Assembly: GCF_015291625.1 (NCBI RefSeq)
Contig: NZ_CP030047.1
Span: 8,798,501 to 8,862,500 of the forward strand
From: Bradyrhizobium sp. CCBAU 53421
Lineage (GTDB): Bacteria > Pseudomonadota > Alphaproteobacteria > Rhizobiales > Xanthobacteraceae
Reading direction: 5' to 3'
Length of the DNA stretch: 64,000 nucleotides
Below are positions 33,618 to 44,749 of the stretch, one piece after another. Within the stretch, counting starts at the first letter, position 1. Every line of letters starts with the position of its first letter. Made by a program: the position numbers and the translations under genes. The notes beneath the pieces were generated by a model that saw only the letters and a list, made by a program, of their open reading frames with translations, was not told the origin of the DNA and did not search any database.

Positions 33618-35741
33618 ATGCCGATGCGCGACACCTTGACGAGCCTGCGTTACCGCTATTGGCCGGATCATCTCCTCGGCGAGATCCTGTCCAAGCGCTG
33701 GACCGAGACTGCAATTCCGGTGATCCTGCTGTTGATCGTCGGCTTCGCGCTGAGCCGCTCCATCGATCACTTCCTGTCGCCGGCGAGCCTTGCCGACACC
33801 GCGCGGCAAGCCGGCGAGATCGGCTTCATCGGGCTCGGCATGGCGCTGGTGGTCATCGTCGGCGGCATCGATCTGTCGGTCGGCTCGATCTTCGCGCTGA
33901 CGGATTTCTGCGCGCTCTATCTGCTCGACGTGCTGAACTGGCCGGTGCCCGCGGTGGTGGCCGGCACCCTCGCCTGCGGCGCACTGCTCGGCGCCGTCAA
34001 TGGCGTGCTGATCGGCTATCTTCGGCTGCGCGCCTTCATCACCACGCTGATCACCCTGATCATCTACCGCTCTGCATTCGATCTCCTGATCCAGCGCTAC
34101 TCCAATTCGATCGCCGCGGCCTTTCCCGACATCCCGTCGTGGAATTTCATCGGCGGCGGCGATTTGTTCGGCATTCCGAGCGTGGCGCTGGTCTACATCG
34201 CGATCGCGATCTTCGGCCATATCTTCATGACCCGGCTGCGCCCGGGCTGGCACATCACCGCGATCGGCGGCTCGCGCCGTTCGGCCTACAATTCCGGCAT
34301 TCCGGTTCGCCGCACCATCGCGCTGTGCTACGTCGCGAGCGGCGTGCTGACCAGCATCGCCGCGCTGTTCTTCGCGGCAAGGCTCGGCACCGTCGGCGGC
34401 GATATCGGCGTCGGCCTCGAGGTGATCGTGCTGACCGCGACCGTGCTCGGCGGCATCACACTCGGCGGCGGCAAGGGCTCGGTCGCCAAGTCGCTGGTCG
34501 GCGTTCTGATCGTGCTGCTGATCACCAACGGCCTGACCACGCTCAATGCGCGCGGCGGCATCAACCGCATGGCGCTCGCCGGCATCCTGCTGGTTGCCGC
34601 AATGGTCGACATCCGCTGGCAGAAGAACCGCACCCGCATCATCAGCAAGGTGTATGTCGCGCCGACCTATCACGCCTTGCCGCCGCCGCCAGCCACCGAG
34701 ATCGGCCAGGGCGGCCCGTTCGAGCAGAACGACAAGCTGCGCGACGTCGAACTGATCGGTCTCGGCCGCATCGAGGCGCCGGAGGACGTGATCCTCGATC
34801 GCAACAACAATCTCTACGCCGGCTCGCGCCATGGCGACATCATGCGCTTCTTCGCGCCCGACTATCAGCGCATGGAGGTGTTCGCCCATATCGGCGGCCA
34901 GCCGCTCGGCATGGCGTTCGACCGGCGGGACAATCTCTATGTCTGCATCGGCGGCATGGGCCTCTACCGGATCACGCCCAACGGCACCGTGGAGAAGGCG
35001 ACCGACGAGACCAATCGCAGCATGCATTCGGTGAACGACGACAGCCGCCTGCGGCTCGCCGACGACCTCGACATCACCGACGACGGCCTGATCTTCTTCT
35101 CCGAAGCCACCGTGCGCTACGAGATGGACGAATGGCCGATCGACGGCCTCGAGGCGCGCGGCAACGGCCGCATCATCTGCTACGACACCAAGACCGGCGC
35201 CACGCATACCGCGCTGCGCGGCCTCAAATTCCCCAACGGCATCTGCGTCGCCAGCGACGGCCAGTCGATCCTGTTCGCCGAAACCTTCGGCTGCTCGATC
35301 AAGCGGCTGTGGTTCGCCGGGCCGAAGAAGGGCCAAGTCGAGGTGGTGATGGACAATCTGCCGGGCTATCCGGACAACATCAACCTCGCCTCCGACGGCA
35401 ATTACTGGCTGGCGCTGGTCGGCATGCGCAGCCCCTCGCTTGACCTTGCCTGGAAGATGCCGGGCTTCCGCCGCCGCATGGCCAAGCGCGTCCCGGTCGA
35501 CGAATGGCTGTTCCCGAACATCAACACCGGATGCGTCGTCAAGTTCAACGAACAGGGCAAGATCCTCGAATCGTTCTGGGACCTGCGCGGCGAGAACCAT
35601 CCGATGATCACCTCGATGCGCGAGCATCGCGGCTATCTCTATCTCGGCGGCATCATGAACAACCGGATCGGCCGCTACAAGCTGGAGAACGCCGACCCGA
35701 ACTTCGTACAGTATGACAAGCGCTGGGGGAAAGCGTCGTGA
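33618..35741 (+). CDS. ABC permease fused to strictosidine-synthase/SMP-30-like beta-propeller
   Basis: A 707-residue fusion. Residues about 1-345 are an RbsC/AraH-type permease (GFIGLGMALVVIVGGIDLSV, GGSRRSAYNSGIPVRRTIAL, ATVLGGITLGGGKGSV). A short linker with PPPP leads to a six-bladed propeller (about 370-707): APEDVILDRNNNLYAGS, GLKFPNGICVASDGQSILFA and LPGYPDNINLASDGNYWLAL, as in strictosidine-synthase/SMP-30 lactonase families. Permeases of this class end in the cytoplasm, so the propeller probably faces inside. It overlaps the next gene by GTGA. Confidence 0.9.
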   Translation: MPMRDTLTSLRYRYWPDHLLGEILSKRWTETAIPVILLLIVGFALSRSIDHFLSPASLADTARQAGEIGFIGLGMALVVIVGGIDLSVGSIFALTDFCALYLLDVLNWPVPAVVAGTLACGALLGAVNGVLIGYLRLRAFITTLITLIIYRSAFDLLIQRYSNSIAAAFPDIPSWNFIGGGDLFGIPSVALVYIAIAIFGHIFMTRLRPGWHITAIGGSRRSAYNSGIPVRRTIALCYVASGVLTSIAALFFAARLGTVGGDIGVGLEVIVLTATVLGGITLGGGKGSVAKSLVGVLIVLLITNGLTTLNARGGINRMALAGILLVAAMVDIRWQKNRTRIISKVYVAPTYHALPPPPATEIGQGGPFEQNDKLRDVELIGLGRIEAPEDVILDRNNNLYAGSRHGDIMRFFAPDYQRMEVFAHIGGQPLGMAFDRRDNLYVCIGGMGLYRITPNGTVEKATDETNRSMHSVNDDSRLRLADDLDITDDGLIFFSEATVRYEMDEWPIDGLEARGNGRIICYDTKTGATHTALRGLKFPNGICVASDGQSILFAETFGCSIKRLWFAGPKKGQVEVVMDNLPGYPDNINLASDGNYWLALVGMRSPSLDLAWKMPGFRRRMAKRVPVDEWLFPNINTGCVVKFNEQGKILESFWDLRGENHPMITSMREHRGYLYLGGIMNNRIGRYKLENADPNFVQYDKRWGKAS

Positions 35742-36835
35742 TCGCGGCCGTCAGGGAATTCGCCAACCGCTTTCTCGGCCGCGGCGAGGCCACCATCACC
35801 GTGCCGTCGTTCGACGGCGCGCTCAAGCCGAACCAGAAGCTGGAGGCGGCAACCACCGTGCTGGAATGCGAGGCGCCCGAGGACCTCGCAACCGACGGCC
35901 GCAACCTCTATGTCGCCGACGGAAGGCGCCTGCTGCGCCTCGACGGCAGCGCTGCGACCGAGCTGCGCAGCTTCGAGCAGCCGATCTCGGCGCTTTGCGC
36001 GCTCGCCGACGGCGGCATCGCGGTCGCGCTCCGCGGCCGCGAGGTGCGCCTTTACGCCAATGCTTCATCGGGCGAGCCTGGTGTGACGTTCAGCGACGCC
36101 GCCTTCAACGCGATCAACGCGCTGACGCCGGCGGACGACGGGACCTTGATCGCGACCGACGGCTCGGCAAGCTGCGACGTTGACGATTGGGCACGCGACC
36201 TGATGGAGCTCAACCGCAGCGGCCGCGTGTTCCGGCTCGATCCCAAGACAAGGTCAGTGAAACCGCTGGCTTCAAAGCTAGGCTACGCCTTCGGCGCCTG
36301 CGCGCGCGGCGACGGCGTGCTGGTCAGCGAGAGCTGGCGGCATCGTCTCGTGCTCGTGTCGGACGGCAGGCCTCCGCAGACCGTGCTCGGCCACCTGCCC
36401 GTCTATCCGTCGCGGCTGTCGAAGGCTGCGGGCGGCGGCTACTGGCTGACCGCGTTCACCGCACGCACCCAGCTGATCGAATTCGTGCTGCGCGAGCCGG
36501 CCTACCGGCGCCGCATGATGGCCGAGATCGATCCGGCCTACTGGGTGGCGCCGCGGCTGCGCTCGGGCTTCTCGTTCAAGGAGCCGATGCAGGGCGCGCA
36601 CATCAAGACGATGGGCGTCATCAAGCCGTGGGCGCCGCCGCGCTCCTACGGCCTCGTGATCCGGCTCGGCGAAGACGGCAAGCCGCTGTATTCGCTGCAC
36701 AGCCGGGTCGACGGCGTCAATCACGGCGTCGTCGCCGCACTCGAGCTGGGCGGCGACCTTGTGCTGATCGCCAAGGGACCGGGCCGCGTGCTGAAACTGC
36801 GCCTCGCCGGGCTCGCCGAGGAGACAGGCTCATGA
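35738..36835 (+). CDS. SMP-30/strictosidine-synthase-like beta-propeller protein
   Basis: A 365-residue soluble protein with repeated propeller blades (CEAPEDLATDGRNLYVADGR, LGHLPVYPSRLSKAAGGGYW, DGVNHGVVAALELGGDLVLI). It lacks a signal peptide. It is distantly similar in layout to the propeller half of the preceding fusion, including the LRE/AYRRRMMAEI stretch that parallels MPGFRRRMAKRV there, so the two may derive from one duplication. The GTG start overlaps the fusion stop and its own stop overlaps the ATPase start. A lactonase/hydrolase role on the imported compound is inference. Confidence 0.82.
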   Translation: MIAAVREFANRFLGRGEATITVPSFDGALKPNQKLEAATTVLECEAPEDLATDGRNLYVADGRRLLRLDGSAATELRSFEQPISALCALADGGIAVALRGREVRLYANASSGEPGVTFSDAAFNAINALTPADDGTLIATDGSASCDVDDWARDLMELNRSGRVFRLDPKTRSVKPLASKLGYAFGACARGDGVLVSESWRHRLVLVSDGRPPQTVLGHLPVYPSRLSKAAGGGYWLTAFTARTQLIEFVLREPAYRRRMMAEIDPAYWVAPRLRSGFSFKEPMQGAHIKTMGVIKPWAPPRSYGLVIRLGEDGKPLYSLHSRVDGVNHGVVAALELGGDLVLIAKGPGRVLKLRLAGLAEETGS

Positions 36836-38328
36836 GCGACACCGTGCTTTCGCTGCGCAAGGCCACCAAGCTCTACGCCGGCGTGCCCGCCATCGAGGGC
36901 GTCGACTTCGACCTTCGTCGCGGCGAGATCCATGCGCTGGTCGGCGAGAACGGCGCCGGCAAGTCGACGCTGACCAAGGTGATGGCCGGCGTCGTGACGT
37001 TGACGTCGGGCAGCATGACGGTCGACGGCTCCGACGTCGCGCCGCGCACGCCGCTCGAGGCCCGCCATCTCGGCATCGCCATGGTGTTCCAGGAGAACAG
37101 CCTGGTGCCGACCATGACCGTGGCGCAGAACCTGTTTCTCGGACAGGAGAAATTCTACAACCGGCTGCGCGGCATCTACATCGCCGCCCAGCAGTTCCTG
37201 CAGTCGCTCAATTTCGACGTGACGCCGACCGCGACCGTGAGCGGGCTCGGCGCGGCCAAGAAGCAGATGGTGGAGATCGCGCGCGCGGTCCTGCACAAGG
37301 CCAAGGTCATCATCTTCGACGAGCCGACCGCATCGCTGACCCCGGAAGAGAAGAAGTATTTCTTCGACCTGGTCCGCGATCTCAAGAAGCGCGGCGTCTC
37401 GATCGTCTTCATCTCGCACGCGCTGGAAGAGGCGCTGCTGCTCGCCGACCGCATCACCGTGCTGCGCGACGGCAAGCACGTCGTCACCGACGACGCGGCG
37501 AAATTCGACCGCGCGGCGATCGTGCAGGCGATGGTCGGACGCGACCTCTCCAACACGCTGTACGGCGCCAGGAAGACCAGCGTCCGCCCGGCCGGGGCTC
37601 GCGTGCTCACGGTGCAGAATCTGAAGATGGCGCCGATGGTGAAGAACAATTCGCTGTCGGTGTTTGCCGGGCAGATCACCGGCGTGTTCGGCCTGGTCGG
37701 CGCGGGCCGCACCGAGACCTTCAAGATCGTATCCGGCGTGTTGAAGCGCGACTTCTTTCATGGCGGCGAGATCCTGCTGCATGACAAGCCGGTGCGCTAC
37801 CGGGTCCCGGCGCCGGCGGTGAAGGCCGGCATCGCCTATGTTACCGAGGATCGCAAGGTCGAGGGGTTCTTCGAGACCGCCTCGATCGCCCGCAACATCT
37901 ATCTCGGCCTGCTCTCGAAGTTTCCCGGTGGCCGGATGCTGCTGTCGCGGCGCGAGACCAACACGGTCGGCAAGGGCTGGATCCAGCGCCTCAAGGTTCG
38001 CGCCATCGGCGACGAGGCCAAGGTGGTCGAACTGTCGGGCGGCAACCAGCAGAAGGTGGTGATCGCCAAGTCGCTGGTGCAGGAGCCCGACCTGATCATC
38101 TTCGACGAGCCGACCCGCGGCGTCGACGTCGGCGCCATCGTCGAGATCCACGAGCTGATCAACCAGCTCGCCGACGAGGGCAAGGCGGTGGTGGTGATCT
38201 CATCCTATCTGCCCGAGATCATGGCGCTCTCCGACCGCATCCTGGTCTCGCGCCAAGGCAAGGTGGTCGAGGAATTCTCCGCGGTCGAGGCGACCGAGGA
38301 GAAGATCATGTATGCGGCGATCCATTGA
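36832..38328 (+). CDS. Sugar-type ABC transporter ATPase (RbsA/MglA family)
   Basis: A 498-residue protein with two nucleotide-binding domains. The first has Walker A GENGAGKST and Walker B VIIFDEPTAS; its signature reads VSGLGAAKKQ. The second has a degenerate Walker A (GLVGAGRTE), the signature LSGGNQQKV and IIFDEPTRGVD. Such tandem ATPases energise RbsC-type permeases. The ATG at 36832 overlaps the preceding stop, and the gene ends the importer operon. An imperfect GC hairpin (about 38348-38365) follows but lacks a T-run. Confidence 0.93.
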   Translation: MSDTVLSLRKATKLYAGVPAIEGVDFDLRRGEIHALVGENGAGKSTLTKVMAGVVTLTSGSMTVDGSDVAPRTPLEARHLGIAMVFQENSLVPTMTVAQNLFLGQEKFYNRLRGIYIAAQQFLQSLNFDVTPTATVSGLGAAKKQMVEIARAVLHKAKVIIFDEPTASLTPEEKKYFFDLVRDLKKRGVSIVFISHALEEALLLADRITVLRDGKHVVTDDAAKFDRAAIVQAMVGRDLSNTLYGARKTSVRPAGARVLTVQNLKMAPMVKNNSLSVFAGQITGVFGLVGAGRTETFKIVSGVLKRDFFHGGEILLHDKPVRYRVPAPAVKAGIAYVTEDRKVEGFFETASIARNIYLGLLSKFPGGRMLLSRRETNTVGKGWIQRLKVRAIGDEAKVVELSGGNQQKVVIAKSLVQEPDLIIFDEPTRGVDVGAIVEIHELINQLADEGKAVVVISSYLPEIMALSDRILVSRQGKVVEEFSAVEATEEKIMYAAIH

Positions 38329-38403
38329 TGCCGCAACAGACATGCGTCGTGGCCTGCCGGCCACGCCATGGAAGCCGTGTCTGCGGCGATCCCGGTTCGC
38401 CCG

Positions 38404-38781
38404 CTACTGCTTTGGACCGACGGTCCCGGTCGCCTTCAATCTCGCCGACCTCACCCAACCCGAGACGTCGTTGCCGCCCCGCGGATTGAGGTACATCACC
38501 GACGACCAGCCATCATCGGTTTGCGCGTAGGCGACGAGCTCGTCGTTCGGAATGACGAACACGCCGCTGATCGGGCAATGAAGATTCGGCGCCGAGTAGA
38601 ATTGCAGCCGTCCCTTGCCCGTCACCACGTTGGCGAGCGGCGGCGACAGCATCGGAACGCGATTGGTGCCCTCCCGCGGCTCCTTGCAGCTCGACGGCGT
38701 CTGCGCGTGCACGGATGCGCCGAGCGCACCAAGCATCACGGCAGTGCAGACCAAGCAGGCGAGTACAGACCTGTCCGACAT
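38404..38781 (-). CDS. Small secreted protein, SH3-like
   Basis: A 125-residue exported protein: signal peptide (LACLVCTAVMLGALGASVHA), then a compact beta-rich domain (GRLQFYSAPNLHCPISGVFV, DGWSSVMYLNPRGGNDVSGW) that looks like a bacterial SH3-type domain with two Cys that could pair. GGGAGA lies 8 bases before the ATG at 38781. Convergent with the ABC operon. Bacterial SH3-like domains often bind wall peptides; no specific function is claimed. Confidence 0.8.
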   Translation of the reverse strand: MSDRSVLACLVCTAVMLGALGASVHAQTPSSCKEPREGTNRVPMLSPPLANVVTGKGRLQFYSAPNLHCPISGVFVIPNDELVAYAQTDDGWSSVMYLNPRGGNDVSGWVRSARLKATGTVGPKQ

Positions 38782-39127
38782 CACTTCATTCTCCCGACCG
38801 CATCGATGGCGATCACCCGGTATTTGTCGCAGGACATGCCGAGCAGGTTCTATGGATGCGACTGCAGGCTCAAACAACCTGCACCGGCGGCCGGCTCAGC
38901 GGACGCGGCCAATGGCAAACGCCGCAACGGCGCCACGATTGGCCGTCGGAACGATTCAGAAGATGTCCCGGTATTCATCTTTTATGCCATTGAGATATCG
39001 GCATGATTTGCCGGCTGCCACACCTGTTCCCTTGGGCCTGCCCGGAACTCTTCGGGAAGCGCAGCACACGGCCGGGTCGTGCCGCATGTTGATTGGTTGA
39101 ATTCACGACGCCGGAGTCTTATGCGTG
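38782..39127. other. Intergenic region upstream of the radical SAM gene
   Basis: This 346-base gap separates two divergent genes. It has no supported coding frame. It is more AT-rich around 38960-39005 (ATTCATCTTTTATGCC), a plausible promoter zone for the plus-strand gene. I see no repeat element or structured RNA that I can name. Confidence 0.4.
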
Positions 39128-41164
<2,037 letters not shown>

Positions 41165-41218
41165 GAGGCCATGGCTGGCCGGAAGTCGGATCCGGCCGAG
41201 CATGGCGACGCGGGACCT

Positions 41219-42019
41219 TCAGCCCGGTTCATTCTTCGACTGCCCCTGCCGAAGATGCCGGATCGGCCAGATCACACTATTGATGATGTCCACCCGTTCA
41301 GCCGGCACCAGTCCTGTCGCGGGATACTCGTCCGGCTTCGGCACCCATGCCGTGCCGAACAGAATGTCCAGGAGCGGGAAGAAGGCAGCAAAATTCTTGT
41401 CCCGATGCTCGGGATGGATCGAATGATGGATCCGGTGCCATTGCGGGTTGTTGATCCACGTCACGAACCGGCCGAGCGGGATGCGGATGTTGAGATGCGC
41501 ACACGCATCGGGGACAAAGAAGATGAATGCCGCGGCAATCGCCATCTCCGGCGGGATCCGAAACAGGATCGCCAGAACAGGAAGAAAGGCGTCGGACAGC
41601 ACCCTCTCCAGCCAGAAGTGCCGGGCGCCGGTGATGAACGTGATGCCATTTGCGCTGTGGTGGAACGAGTGCATCGCCCAAAGAAAGGGGATCGCGTGTT
41701 GCAGGCGATGGAATGTGTACTTGTAGAGATCGAGCGCCACCACGACGATCGCGAGCGAGACGAACCACCAGTAGCCTTCGGTCGGCAGCGCAATCCAGCC
41801 AACCCCGGCATAGCTCATGATCGCACCAGCACTGATCGCCGCGATCGGAGCAAGCATGTGCTCCAGCCCGACGCTCACGATAACGGCCAGCCAATCATCC
41901 CGAAATTCGGCGCGCGACACATCGGCAATGGGCCACCTCTTTTCGAGGATGCGACTGCCGTAGATGACCCCCAGAAATATCGCCGCCAGCAAAACGGCCT
42001 TTGAGATCTCACTCGACAT
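41219..42019 (-). CDS. Sterol desaturase/fatty-acid hydroxylase family protein
   Basis: A 266-residue membrane protein with four or five hydrophobic helices and the di-iron histidine clusters of the fatty-acid hydroxylase superfamily: HRLQH, HSFHH and HRIHH followed by HPEH. These bind two irons for O2-dependent hydroxylation or desaturation of a lipid. The substrate (carotenoid, hopanoid-side or fatty acid) cannot be told from sequence. It stands alone; a T-rich stretch at 42099-42105 lies upstream of its start. Confidence 0.9.
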   Translation of the reverse strand: MSSEISKAVLLAAIFLGVIYGSRILEKRWPIADVSRAEFRDDWLAVIVSVGLEHMLAPIAAISAGAIMSYAGVGWIALPTEGYWWFVSLAIVVVALDLYKYTFHRLQHAIPFLWAMHSFHHSANGITFITGARHFWLERVLSDAFLPVLAILFRIPPEMAIAAAFIFFVPDACAHLNIRIPLGRFVTWINNPQWHRIHHSIHPEHRDKNFAAFFPLLDILFGTAWVPKPDEYPATGLVPAERVDIINSVIWPIRHLRQGQSKNEPG

Positions 42020-42173
42020 GACGGACGACCCGCCGGTTCAAAAAGGACAGCCAGAAGGAATAAAAACAATGTGCCGGCCTATAGCCTGAAACGGCTTATT
42101 TTTTCTCAACGACCGGACGGGCGCAAGCAGGGTTTTTGCGGGCTGGAGGCAGCCGTCGCACGCCTCACATATG

Positions 42174-42204
42174 AGAAAGCCCGCGACGTTGTCGCGAGCC
42201 TTCT
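42174..42204 (-). terminator. Hairpin after the small secreted-protein gene
   Basis: On the minus strand the stem CGCGAC/GTCGCG with loop AAC is extended by AGAAGGC against GGCTTTCT, just after the stop of the gene at 42226-42492. The descending arm ends in CTTTCTC, a weak U-rich tail. This is a probable intrinsic terminator for that gene. Confidence 0.5.
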
Positions 42205-42225
42205 GAAAGAGATCGGCAATGCCGG

Positions 42226-42492
42226 TCAGTGCAGCGAGCGGTTCGTCCGGACAGAAGCCCGCGCCGTTGTGATCTTGCTTCGCGGTGTCAGGACATTGAG
42301 CTGATGCGGAGTAGCCGACGTCGCGGCGACCGGCGCCTGCTCGCGGACATTCGCAGCGCCGAGCACAGCAGCCTGCACCGGCGAGATCGGCAGGCCCGCG
42401 GCTTCGAAAGTCGGACGCTCCGCGGCTGATGCAGCGGTCGCATTGGCGATCACAAAGGTCGCGGCGATGATGGAGAGGGAAATCTTGGTCAC
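42226..42492 (-). CDS. Small exported protein of unknown function
   Basis: An 88-residue protein with a signal peptide (KISLSIIAATFVIANATAAS) followed by AERPTFEAAGLPISPVQAAV and a disordered basic tail. It resembles a family of small exported proteins common in Bradyrhizobium-type genomes. GTG at 42492 is the start, with GAGGAG eight bases upstream. No Cys and no membrane anchor remain after cleavage. Function unknown. Confidence 0.8.
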   Translation of the reverse strand: MTKISLSIIAATFVIANATAASAAERPTFEAAGLPISPVQAAVLGAANVREQAPVAATSATPHQLNVLTPRSKITTARASVRTNRSLH

Positions 42493-42674
42493 TTGAAGGC
42501 TCCTCGATGGAATCGAGAAGCGGACCTAAGCCTATTTTGTTGCAAAGCAATAAAACCAATGCCGCATCGCACAAATAGTTGAACGCTGCGACCGCCCGGC
42601 AACGGAAGCCGCAAAGCGCTGCGGGCGATCTCGCCCGGCAGGCGTCGCGAAAATCCAATGAAAACAAAGATGAA

Positions 42675-42751
42675 TGGCGCGCCCGGAACGATTCGAACGT
42701 CCGACCCTCAGATTCGTAGTCTGATGCTCTATCCAGCTGAGCTACGGGCGC
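42675..42751 (-). tRNA. tRNA-Arg (anticodon ACG)
   Basis: The minus strand folds as a full 77-base cloverleaf: acceptor GCGCCCG pairs with CGGGCGC; the D arm has AGCTCAGCTGGATAGAGC; the anticodon stem CAGAC-type loop reads CTACGAA, giving anticodon ACG; the T arm has GTTCGAATC; and CCA is encoded. It decodes CGN arginine codons after A34 editing. There is no integrase nearby, so I see no sign that it serves as an attachment site. Confidence 0.96.
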
Positions 42752-42907
42752 ATTTTCGCGGGTGGGCCTGAAGCCCGGATGGCTCCGGGAGCCCCGGAAC
42801 GTCGCGAAAGAGCGCTCTAGCTACAGGCTCCCGGTCCCGTTGGCAAGGTCTGGAAGTGCCCAATTTCGGGGGCGGCTCAAGCGGTCCCGGAATGCCGGGA
42901 GGCCGGT

Positions 42908-44386
42908 TTACGCCCGCGCCCGCTCGCTGCGGATCGACAGCAGTTCCACCGGGCGGTCCGGGATCGAGATCCGGAAGGTGGCGCCGATGGTGCCCTCGAC
43001 CAGATGGATATGGCCACCATGGGCGCGGATCAGCTCAGCGGCGATCGCCAGGCCCAGCCCGCTGCCGCCGGGGCGGCCGGAGGTCTGGAACGCCTCGAAC
43101 AGATGCTCGCGCGCCTTGGCCGGCACGCCGGGGCCGGTATCGGAGACCTCGATGATCGCAACCGTCCCCTCGCGGCGGCCGGTGATGCGGATCTGCTGGG
43201 CACCGCCATCGCTGTCCTGCCGGCTTTCCAGGGCCTGCGTCGCATTGCGCACCAGATTGAGCAGCACGCGGAACAGCTGATCCGGATCGGCGTCGATGGT
43301 GAGGCCACGCTCGATCGCGCTGATCCAGGTGATCGAGACATCGGTCGCCAGCCCGGCCGATTCCCGCACCTCGGCCACCGCAGGCTCCACCATGATCACG
43401 CGGCGATCGGGCGCCGCCTCCTGGGCGCGGCCATAGGACAATGTCGACTGGCAGAAGGCGATGGCGCGCTCCAGCGAGCGCAGCAGTTTCGGCGCGAAGC
43501 GCTGCACCCGCGGGTCGGGCACGCTGGCGAGCTGATCCGACAGCAATTGCGAAGACGCCAGCAGATTGCGCAGGTCGTGGTTGATCTTGGAGACGGCAAG
43601 CCCGAGCGCGGCCAGCCGGCTCTTCTGATGCAGCATCGAGACGAGGTCGCGCTGCATGTCGGACAGCTCGCGCTCGGCAACGCCGATCTCGTCGCCGCGC
43701 TGGCTCGGCACGATGATTCGCGCCGAGCTCTCCGGATTCTCGTGGAAGCCGACCAGGCTTGCGGTCAGCCGCCGCATCGGGCGGACGAACAGATAATGCA
43801 GAGCCAGATAGACGAGGCCGGCGGTCAGGCCGGCGATCAGCAGCGCGACCACCAGGACGTTGCGCGAGAAGCGGTACATCGCCTGCCGGAGCGGCTTCTC
43901 GTCGATCACGACCTCGATGAACTGCGCCTGGCCCGGCGCGGGCCCGACCACGCGGATGGTCTGGTCACCATGTTCGAGCATGATCTCGAAGGCATCGACG
44001 ATCGCCGACCACACCGTCATGGCCCGCATGTCGACGTCATGATCGATCGCGGCCGGCAAATCGGCGCTGGCAAGCAGGCGGCGCTGCTGTCCGAGCTTGA
44101 TGGCGACGGCGCGGGCGCCGATGCTGGTCAGGATCTGCCGGGCCAGCGAATCCGGCACCAGGCCGGACGGGGCGGCATCGAGCACCAGCGCCGCGGTATT
44201 GGCGGCGGCCAGGCGGTCATTGAGCCGGTTCATCCGGAAGTTGGCGATCGCCGGCACGTAGATCAGGAGCCCGGCGATCATCACCAGGGGGATCGTCAGC
44301 AGCAAAAGCTTGCCGGACAGCCCGAGCCGGAGGGACGGCTTGGACCGCTGCTTCTGCGCGGTCGCCTGATCGTCAGTTAGAGCCAC
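42908..44386 (-). CDS. Orphan membrane sensor histidine kinase
   Basis: A 492-residue kinase with a first membrane helix (LLLLTIPLVMIAGLLIYV), a periplasmic sensor of about 145 residues, a second helix (LVVALLIAGLTAGLVYLAL), a HAMP segment and a kinase core. The phospho-acceptor is the His in VSKINHDLRNLLAS; the ATPase domain has LLNLVRNATQAL, SDTGPGVP and GGSGLGLAI. GTG at 44386 is chosen because the upstream frame is not protein-like. There is no response regulator beside it, so its partner is encoded elsewhere. Confidence 0.9.
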   Translation of the reverse strand: MALTDDQATAQKQRSKPSLRLGLSGKLLLLTIPLVMIAGLLIYVPAIANFRMNRLNDRLAAANTAALVLDAAPSGLVPDSLARQILTSIGARAVAIKLGQQRRLLASADLPAAIDHDVDMRAMTVWSAIVDAFEIMLEHGDQTIRVVGPAPGQAQFIEVVIDEKPLRQAMYRFSRNVLVVALLIAGLTAGLVYLALHYLFVRPMRRLTASLVGFHENPESSARIIVPSQRGDEIGVAERELSDMQRDLVSMLHQKSRLAALGLAVSKINHDLRNLLASSQLLSDQLASVPDPRVQRFAPKLLRSLERAIAFCQSTLSYGRAQEAAPDRRVIMVEPAVAEVRESAGLATDVSITWISAIERGLTIDADPDQLFRVLLNLVRNATQALESRQDSDGGAQQIRITGRREGTVAIIEVSDTGPGVPAKAREHLFEAFQTSGRPGGSGLGLAIAAELIRAHGGHIHLVEGTIGATFRISIPDRPVELLSIRSERARA

Positions 44387-44580
44387 AAGATAAGGCCTTG
44401 TTGGGCTGAGGGGTCGGAAGATGCGGTCCGGCCCCAAGCCGGTCAAATTACGGATCGCTAATGTCGGCGGTTCCCCGAACGCCTCAAAGCGTACCCTTAC
44501 CGTCAAATACCCCGCGAAATCAGATATATTCGCCCCAATTGCGACGTTTCAAAGAACCCTCTTTGCGACGCCCTGTGACA

Positions 44581-44609
44581 TTGACGAAAACAGGGCGCTC
44601 CCTTATAAG
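44581..44609 (+). promoter_or_regulatory. Sigma-70-type promoter for rpmH
   Basis: TTGACG (44581-44586) and TATAAG (44604-44609) are separated by exactly 17 bases. Transcription would start near 44616, giving a leader of about 134 bases before rpmH. This is the best housekeeping promoter match I see in the window. Confidence 0.7.
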
Positions 44610-44749
44610 CCGCGCCAACTGTCCGCGATGGCCCGGTTCTTGACCGGGGGCGGCTCTTTGGGGCCGTAAATGGCTCGTTTGAGCCCGCCAGCATCACCGG
44701 ATTCCATCTCAATATAACGGCAAATTGCCCGGTCAGCGGAGAATTACCC

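Noticed and set aside
33588..35627. 679-residue open frame on the minus strand
   Set aside because: It is antisense to the permease-propeller fusion; its sequence is Asp/Arg/His/Gln-rich shadow protein with no domains, while the plus frame has clear motifs.
36721..38151. 476-residue open frame on the minus strand
   Set aside because: It is antisense to the ABC ATPase, whose Walker and signature motifs are unmistakable on the plus strand.
42038..42667. 209-residue open frame on the minus strand
   Set aside because: It overlaps the better-supported small secreted protein in another frame, lacks a ribosome-binding site, and has a Cys/Arg-rich shadow composition.
42675..42751. tRNA-Arg as a genomic-island attachment site
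   Set aside because: There is no integrase, no direct repeat of the tRNA 3' end, and both sides hold ordinary genes.
44387..44749. Replication origin near rpmH
   Set aside because: In many bacteria rpmH is near oriC, but there is no dnaA gene, no DnaA-box cluster and no AT-rich unwinding block here; the gap holds a promoter.
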